This document shows, piece by piece, positions 59,401 to 64,000 of a DNA stretch of 64,000 nucleotides; position 1 is the first letter of the stretch; each line of letters starts with the position of its first letter. Below the pieces are notes generated by a model. The model ran no database searches and was not told the DNA's origin. It worked only from the letters and a program-made list of their open reading frames with translations. The translations under genes were made by a program, and so were the position numbers. Location: positions 124,001-188,000 of the forward strand of contig NZ_LMWH01000026.1 of assembly GCF_001507435.1 (NCBI RefSeq), read 5' to 3'. Source of the DNA: Streptomyces sp. NRRL F-5122. GTDB taxonomy: Bacteria; Actinomycetota; Actinomycetes; Streptomycetales; Streptomycetaceae.

Positions 59401-60504
59401 TCAGGAACGGCAGGTGACATGCAGCCGGGCGGCGGCGTTGTTGGCGTAGCCTCGTGGATTCCACACGGTCGCCGGGGATTCGGGCTGCACGGCCGCGGTG
59501 GAGTCCCAGGCACGGGCTATGAGCTCGGTCTCGCCCGACGGCAGATCGAGTGTCGTGTGCCAGTGCTGCCACGTCCAGGGGCTCTCGGGGAGCTCCACCT
59601 GCGCGTGGGTCCAGGTGTCGCCGTCGTCGGCGGAGACGTCCACACGTTCCACGGTCCGGTCGTCCCCGGCGTAGGCGAAGCCGGCGACCTCGGTCGGCCC
59701 GGCGGGCAGCCGGGCATCCTTGCCGGGTCGCAGGATGGCGCAATGAATGGCCACCGGCCCCAGCGTGATGCCTTCGCCGCGTTCGGCCGTGTGCGGGTCG
59801 GCCTCGGGCGGCAGGATGCTGTACTCGGTCTGGAAGTAGTTGTCGGACGGTCCGGCCTGCACAGCGATGCGCAACAGCCACTTGACGCTGCGGGCGCCGA
59901 TCCAGCCCGGGACGACGACCCGCAGCGGCGCGCCGTGCACGGCCGGGAGCGATTGCCCGTTCATGGACCAGGCCAGCAGTACCTCGTGCGAGGTCGCCTT
60001 CGCCATCGGTATCGATCCGCCGAAGTGCTGCGGCGGATCGGCCTGGTCCGACACATCGGCGCCGGTGAAGGAGATGTGGGCGGCATCCGGCCGCACTCCC
60101 GCCTCGGCCAGCACGTCGGCCAGGCTCACCCCGCTCCAGCGCGCAGTGGAGATCGCCCCGGGCCCCCACGGAACCTGACCGGGTATGTCGGCAACCTCCA
60201 TCAGATCGGCGCGCCGGTTTCCCGCGCACTGCATGGTCGCCACCACACTCCGCTCGGGGAAACGGTCCCGCAGCTCGTCCAGCGACATCTCGAGAGGGCG
60301 GCCGACCAGGCCCTCGACCCGCAGCCGCCAGTTCTCGGCGTCGAGCTGCGGGATCGGTGCGTGGTTGCGGCCGTAGAACTGGTCCACGGGGGTGATACGG
60401 CCGGCCAGGGCCTGCGGAGGCGATTCGGCGTTGTACGGCTCGACCTCATGCACCACCATGTCGTCCCGTTTTTCCCATATGCCCATCTCTCCACTGTTCA
60501 CCAT
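59401..60504 (-). CDS. sulfite oxidase family molybdopterin enzyme
   Basis: A 367-residue soluble enzyme with the oxidoreductase molybdopterin domain (about 40-215) and the sulfite-oxidase dimerisation domain (about 235-360). The molybdenum-ligand cysteine is Cys93 in TMQCAGNRR. There is no heme domain or export signal, so electrons would pass to another carrier. The start is uncertain: ATG at 60504, 60486 or later. A MOSC-reductase fusion is encoded about 700 bp away and could be functionally linked. Confidence 0.88.
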   Translation of the reverse strand: MVNSGEMGIWEKRDDMVVHEVEPYNAESPPQALAGRITPVDQFYGRNHAPIPQLDAENWRLRVEGLVGRPLEMSLDELRDRFPERSVVATMQCAGNRRADLMEVADIPGQVPWGPGAISTARWSGVSLADVLAEAGVRPDAAHISFTGADVSDQADPPQHFGGSIPMAKATSHEVLLAWSMNGQSLPAVHGAPLRVVVPGWIGARSVKWLLRIAVQAGPSDNYFQTEYSILPPEADPHTAERGEGITLGPVAIHCAILRPGKDARLPAGPTEVAGFAYAGDDRTVERVDVSADDGDTWTHAQVELPESPWTWQHWHTTLDLPSGETELIARAWDSTAAVQPESPATVWNPRGYANNAAARLHVTCRS

Positions 60505-60825
60505 GTCCCGTGGAGGTGCCAGATCACCCCGGCCGCTCCGTCTCGGACGCCCCGAGCCTCGACAGCGCCGCCGACACCAGCACGGCCGTCCCCGTCTCCA
60601 GCGTGAGGCGGACACTCGGCAGGAAGCGGGGTGAATGATCGGCCGGCGGACCGCCCAGCTTCCCGGCGGCACCGCTGCCGGGAGCGGCCGCCCACTGCGC
60701 GGGACCGGTGGCGCCGGCGGCGGTGCCCTCCCGATCGGGCAAGGCAGCCTGCGGGCCGTCAGCGGCTACGCTTCCACCGGAGCGCACGTGTGCTCCCCCG
60801 GACCATCACACACAGGGGAGGATCC
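60505..60825. other. 321-bp divergent intergenic region
   Basis: It must hold promoters for the molybdoenzyme (minus) and the small membrane protein (plus). No palindrome or gene was recognised. Confidence 0.3.
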
Positions 60826-61026
60826 ATGCCGTGGTGGGCGCTGATCCCGGTCGTCTCGATGATCACCGGGCCCGCCGCTCTGTACCTCCTGACCAGGCGT
60901 AAGCGTCAGGCGAGCAGTGACGAGGCACGCTACGACGAACTCTCCCGGAAGTACACGGCGTTGCTTGAGGAGACAACTTCCGGCGAACTGCCCAACGGCC
61001 GGGCACGCTACCCCGATTCACACTGA
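60826..61026 (+). CDS. small single-span membrane protein
   Basis: A 66-residue protein: MPWW start, one transmembrane helix (about residues 4-22, ALIPVVSMITGPAALYLLT), then a basic stop-transfer RRKRQ and a charged cytoplasmic helix. The ribosome site GGGGAGGA at 60815-60822 is strong, which supports a real gene despite its size. Function unknown. Confidence 0.7.
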   Translation: MPWWALIPVVSMITGPAALYLLTRRKRQASSDEARYDELSRKYTALLEETTSGELPNGRARYPDSH

Positions 61027-61190
61027 GTTCGGGCAACTCGCCCGTCTCCGTACCGCGGGCGGCCGTGGAACCGACTCGAAACGGGCCTCCCAGCAGGACC
61101 GTTGCTCCTCACACTCCGATCGGCCACCGACGTGCCACACCGTCACAACGACTCCGGTCTGTCGGCAGACAGTGTGCGGGGCCGAGCCTG

Positions 61191-62951
61191 CTAGAGGTCG
61201 AGGACGATTTCAGTCGTGGGCTCGCTGCAGCAGACGAGGACGGTGCCGGGCTCGGGCAGTTCCAGGGGCGGGGTGGTGTAGGCGACATCGCCTTCGACGA
61301 GGTGCGTGACGCAGGTGTGGCAGACCCCCGTTCGGCAGGACCAGCGGGTGGGGACGTCGCAGGCCTCGGCGAGGTCGAGCAGGGAGGCATGGTCCGCCGA
61401 CCACGGAGTGGTGATGCCGCTGCGGGCGAAGGTGACGAGCGGGCCCGTGCCCTCGGGACCGGCTGGCTGGTGCGGCCGGACCGCAGCCGTGGGTGTGACA
61501 CCGGGGTTGATGGCGGGCAGGGCACTGAACTGCTCCACGTGGATCCGTTCGGAGCCCAGGCCGTGTTCGCGCAGGAAGCCGCCGAAGTCGTCCATGAAGG
61601 GGGCCGGTCCGCAAAGGTAGGCGTCGGCGTCCCGGGGGATGCCCATGGCCGCCGGCGATGCTGCGGTCGGCCGGCCCTGGATGATGTGGGGCTCGTCGGC
61701 GTGCGGGCTTTCGCGGGTGTAGTAGATGAACTCATGGGCGTCCGGAAGCTGCGTAAGGAGTGCGTGTGCCTCGGACGCGAAGGCGTGGTGGGCCCGGTCA
61801 TGCGCGATGTGGATCCACCACACCGGGCGGGGGTCACCCGTGGCGGCCAGTCGGTGGAGCATGGCCAGCACAGGGGTGGCGCCGATGCCCGCGGAGACGA
61901 GCACAACCGGGCGGGTGCCTGCCTCCAGTACGAAGGTCCCCCGAGGGCTTGCGATGTCGACGAGGTCACCGGGGTGGACTTTGGTGTGGAGATAACCGCT
62001 GACCAGACCGTGGGGCTCGTGCTTCACGCTGATGCGGTAGGTGCGGGCGCCGGGTGCCGACGACAGGGAGTAACTGCGCACCGCGGGCGCGGGGTCACCG
62101 ACCGGCAGGCGGATGGAGAGGTATTGGCCCGGGCGTGCCTCGGGCAGTTGCAAGCCGTCGGTGGTGTCGAGGTAGATCGACGAGACGGCAGAGGTCTCGG
62201 GGACGATGCGGCCGACCCGCATCGGCTTGAAGCCGGGCCATGCCGGTTCGCCTCTGTGCTGCTGGGCGGTGGCGCGTTCGTCCGGCCATCCGGGTTCCTG
62301 AGCGGGTTGCTCGGCGGCGGCCAGTTCACGGAAGGAGCCCTGCCAACCGGGGCTGAGCGCAGGGATGTTCAGCGCCTTGCGCAGCTTCACGGGGTCGCGG
62401 TCGGGGAGGTAGAGCAGCGCATCGGTGTCGGCGACGCTGAGTCTCTCGGGGCCCTTTCGGGTGAGGCTGATCTCGTCGCCGGCCTGGACACGGCCTTCGG
62501 CGATGACGCGCATATAAAAGCCGGGGCGATGGTGGGCGACCAGAAGTGCGGCCATCGTGGGTTCGCCCAGGCGCATACCGACGCGATAGCAGGTGACGCG
62601 GGGTTGGGAGACCTCGAATTCCGCTTCGCCGATTCGGTATCGGTCGCCGATGCACACTTCGTCGTCGGGCAGGCCGTCGACGGTGAAGTTCTCTCCGAAG
62701 ATCCCGAAGGTCAGGTCGTCACGGCCGAGTTGTCTCCGCCAGTACTGATAGGACTGCACCTGATAGACGAGTACGGCCCGCATCTCGCCGCCGTGTCCGG
62801 CGAGGTCGCCCTGGCCGTCCCCGTCGACATTCAGTCGCCGTACCATCCGGGGCCCGTCCACGGGGGCCTTCCACGCGCCGGTGTGGACGGTCCTTCCCTG
62901 CCACGAGACGTCCTTGGGCATCCCTACACTGACGGACAGCAGCGTCGCCAT
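61191..62951 (-). CDS. MOSC-ferredoxin reductase-ferredoxin fusion protein
   Basis: A 586-residue three-part fusion. The MOSC domain (about 1-195, with DLAGHGGEMRAVLVY, FGENFTVDG and the Cys in RVTCYR) is followed by an FAD/NAD-binding reductase (about 235-470: RSYSLSSAPG for FAD; VSAGIGATPVLAML and YLCGPAPFM for NAD) and a plant-type 2Fe-2S ferredoxin (about 495-586; CRTGVCHTC, then a distant Cys in LVCCS). MOSC proteins handle molybdopterin cofactor or sulfur, and YcbX-like fusions reduce N-hydroxylated compounds. That and the neighbouring molybdoenzyme suggest a molybdenum-dependent reduction pathway, which is inference. Confidence 0.92.
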   Translation of the reverse strand: MATLLSVSVGMPKDVSWQGRTVHTGAWKAPVDGPRMVRRLNVDGDGQGDLAGHGGEMRAVLVYQVQSYQYWRRQLGRDDLTFGIFGENFTVDGLPDDEVCIGDRYRIGEAEFEVSQPRVTCYRVGMRLGEPTMAALLVAHHRPGFYMRVIAEGRVQAGDEISLTRKGPERLSVADTDALLYLPDRDPVKLRKALNIPALSPGWQGSFRELAAAEQPAQEPGWPDERATAQQHRGEPAWPGFKPMRVGRIVPETSAVSSIYLDTTDGLQLPEARPGQYLSIRLPVGDPAPAVRSYSLSSAPGARTYRISVKHEPHGLVSGYLHTKVHPGDLVDIASPRGTFVLEAGTRPVVLVSAGIGATPVLAMLHRLAATGDPRPVWWIHIAHDRAHHAFASEAHALLTQLPDAHEFIYYTRESPHADEPHIIQGRPTAASPAAMGIPRDADAYLCGPAPFMDDFGGFLREHGLGSERIHVEQFSALPAINPGVTPTAAVRPHQPAGPEGTGPLVTFARSGITTPWSADHASLLDLAEACDVPTRWSCRTGVCHTCVTHLVEGDVAYTTPPLELPEPGTVLVCCSEPTTEIVLDL

Positions 62952-63425
62952 CGCGGACCTCCTGCGTGGGTGGCCGACCGGCGCGACCCCTCATCGCGCG
63001 GGTCTGTGCACTCGGGCCGATAGTAGTTCTTCACCCGGTGGCGCCGCGATTCCGTGATACCGAATCCACCGGCACAATCGCTGACATTTTCCGATGGACG
63101 CACGAAGACGCGCCCATTCGTTTTTCCTCGCCGGGCGATTCACAATCCGCATGCTTTCACGGTGGAGAGGGGGTGTACTGCCGCGCGACACCGTTGCCCT
63201 CTTGCCGCCGAATTCCACGGTGGACCTCATTACGCACAGCCGACTGCCGGGCGCTCGTCCAGGTTCGACGGTTCGGTTCGGCGCAGTGGGCGCTTTGCGC
63301 CTTCCGTCCACCACCGGCAGTCACGCACGGTCACGCTTCGAACGTCGGGAGGTGCGGTGACCCCTGTCCGAGGACGGCTTGCCAACCGGGTCGGCCGACA
63401 GAGCTCCGCCATCGATCCGCCACCA
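62952..63425. other. 474-bp region without a supported gene
   Basis: It lies between the 5' end of the MOSC fusion gene and the 3' end of the CGNR gene, both on the minus strand, so it holds the MOSC fusion promoter. The patch at 63050-63160 is the least GC-rich. No terminator or gene was clear. Confidence 0.35.
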
Positions 63426-63941
63426 TCATCCGGCCGCGCCGTCACGGGTGCGCTGATAGTGACGCCTGGCCTTCATCCTGTTGCCGCAGACGGCCATGGA
63501 ACACCACCGGGCATTGTTGGTCTTGCTGCGGTCGAGGAGGAACCGGCGGCACTCCGGGTTGTCACACGGCCGCAGCCTGCCGGGCATCGCCTCCTGCAGC
63601 GCGCTCCAGGCAAGCACGGCCTCCACCGCCATCCGGTGCTCCTTGGGCGCGTCAAGCTCCCACGCAACGCCCGCCGGGGAAAGACGCGGCCGGGAGACGA
63701 CATCCTCGAGGAACGGCGCCAGTGACTCGGCCGGCCGGCTGCCGCGCACCACACCCTGAAGGACGTCGCGCGCATCGAGGAGGCGCCGACGCTCCGCTGC
63801 TCCCCCGCGGCCGCCATGCGCCATCTGCCAGGACTTCGCCGCTTCCGGGTCGGCCAGCTGATCCTCGACCACCCCGTTGACCACCGGCGTGGTGTTGAGG
63901 AGCTCGAGCAGTGCGTCCTGCTGTTCCCGATCGACCACCAC
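63426..63941 (-). CDS. CGNR zinc finger protein (ABATE domain)
   Basis: A 171-residue probable regulator. The N-terminal part is the ABATE-like helical domain; the C-terminal zinc finger reads CDNPECRRFLLD, then ARWCSMAVCGNRMKARRHY with the eponymous CGNR. The GTG at 63941 has AGGAGG 5 bp upstream. It is transcribed toward the MOSC fusion gene but far from it. Confidence 0.9.
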   Translation of the reverse strand: MVVDREQQDALLELLNTTPVVNGVVEDQLADPEAAKSWQMAHGGRGGAAERRRLLDARDVLQGVVRGSRPAESLAPFLEDVVSRPRLSPAGVAWELDAPKEHRMAVEAVLAWSALQEAMPGRLRPCDNPECRRFLLDRSKTNNARWCSMAVCGNRMKARRHYQRTRDGAAG

Positions 63942-63969
63942 GGCCGCCTCCTAACCGGAAAGATTGCTT

Positions 63970-63979
63970 TAACAGGTTA
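63970..63979. promoter_or_regulatory. short inverted repeat upstream of the CGNR gene
   Basis: TAAC-AG-GTTA in an AT-rich stretch 29-38 bp upstream of the CGNR start codon. It lies in the promoter and may be an operator, possibly for the CGNR protein itself. Confidence 0.35.
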
Positions 63980-64000
63980 CATGAACACACCCTCCCTAAC

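Noticed and set aside
63094..63360. 88-codon plus-strand frame upstream of the MOSC fusion gene
   Set aside because: Basic, motif-free translation and weak start; unlikely to be a gene.

Overview
The window looks like a stretch of a Streptomyces chromosome. It is very GC-rich, coding frames have strong G/C third positions, GTG starts are common, and it carries hallmark actinomycete genes: a conservon (cvnA-D plus a cytochrome P450), a mycothione reductase, SpoIIE-type phosphatases and a LacI-controlled sugar importer without its own ATPase. No rRNA, tRNA or CRISPR array was seen. The mix of secreted glycosidases, regulators, oxidoreductases and one TnpB-type element suggests a variable, accessory part of the genome rather than its core.

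Layout. 1-13 kb: a partial alpha/beta hydrolase divergent from an enoyl-CoA hydratase-like gene across a duplicated inverted repeat; a methyltransferase; a large Tat-exported phosphodiester glycosidase/metallophosphoesterase; a DUF6461-like protein; a PAS-GAF-SpoIIE phosphatase; a GMC oxidoreductase divergent from a TetR regulator; and a formate/nitrite-type channel. 13-23.5 kb: a carbohydrate locus made of a LacI regulator, a perfect 46-bp palindrome, an ABC importer (lipoprotein and two permeases), a GH38 alpha-mannosidase and a GH2 beta-galactosidase. 23.5-26 kb: a TnpB-like RuvC nuclease with an unusually large N-terminal half and a probable overlapping guide RNA. 26-33.1 kb: a GH2 mannosidase-like enzyme with discoidin domains inserted inside it, divergent from a secreted GH30-CBM6 enzyme, with tandem LacI-like operators near the GH2 promoter. 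The mannosidases, galactosidase, GH30 enzyme and importer together suggest use of glycoprotein or mannan-type glycans; the exact substrate is inference.

33-44 kb: a gene remnant, a SpoIIE-family protein with a degenerate phosphatase domain, mycothione reductase, a P450, and a convergent conservon operon cvnA-cvnB-cvnC-cvnD-P450 whose P450 has ExxW where ExxR is expected. 44-54 kb: a small unknown ORF, a flotillin with an NfeD-like partner, an ECF sigma factor with an NTF2-like tail followed by a hydrolase with an ECF-type promoter, a Gfo/Idh/MocA oxidoreductase, an NAD-dependent epimerase-like gene, and a MarR-MFS efflux pair. 54-64 kb: VOC-AraC-VOC followed by a short UvrA-like ABC ATPase (a likely protection module), an AHSA1/SRPBCC protein, a sulfite-oxidase-type molybdoenzyme, a small membrane protein, a MOSC-ferredoxin reductase-ferredoxin fusion, and a CGNR zinc-finger regulator.

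All assignments come from reading motifs, gene order and translated sequence by eye. Family names are confident where catalytic motifs are visible. Substrates, regulator-operator pairings and RNA calls are inferences.
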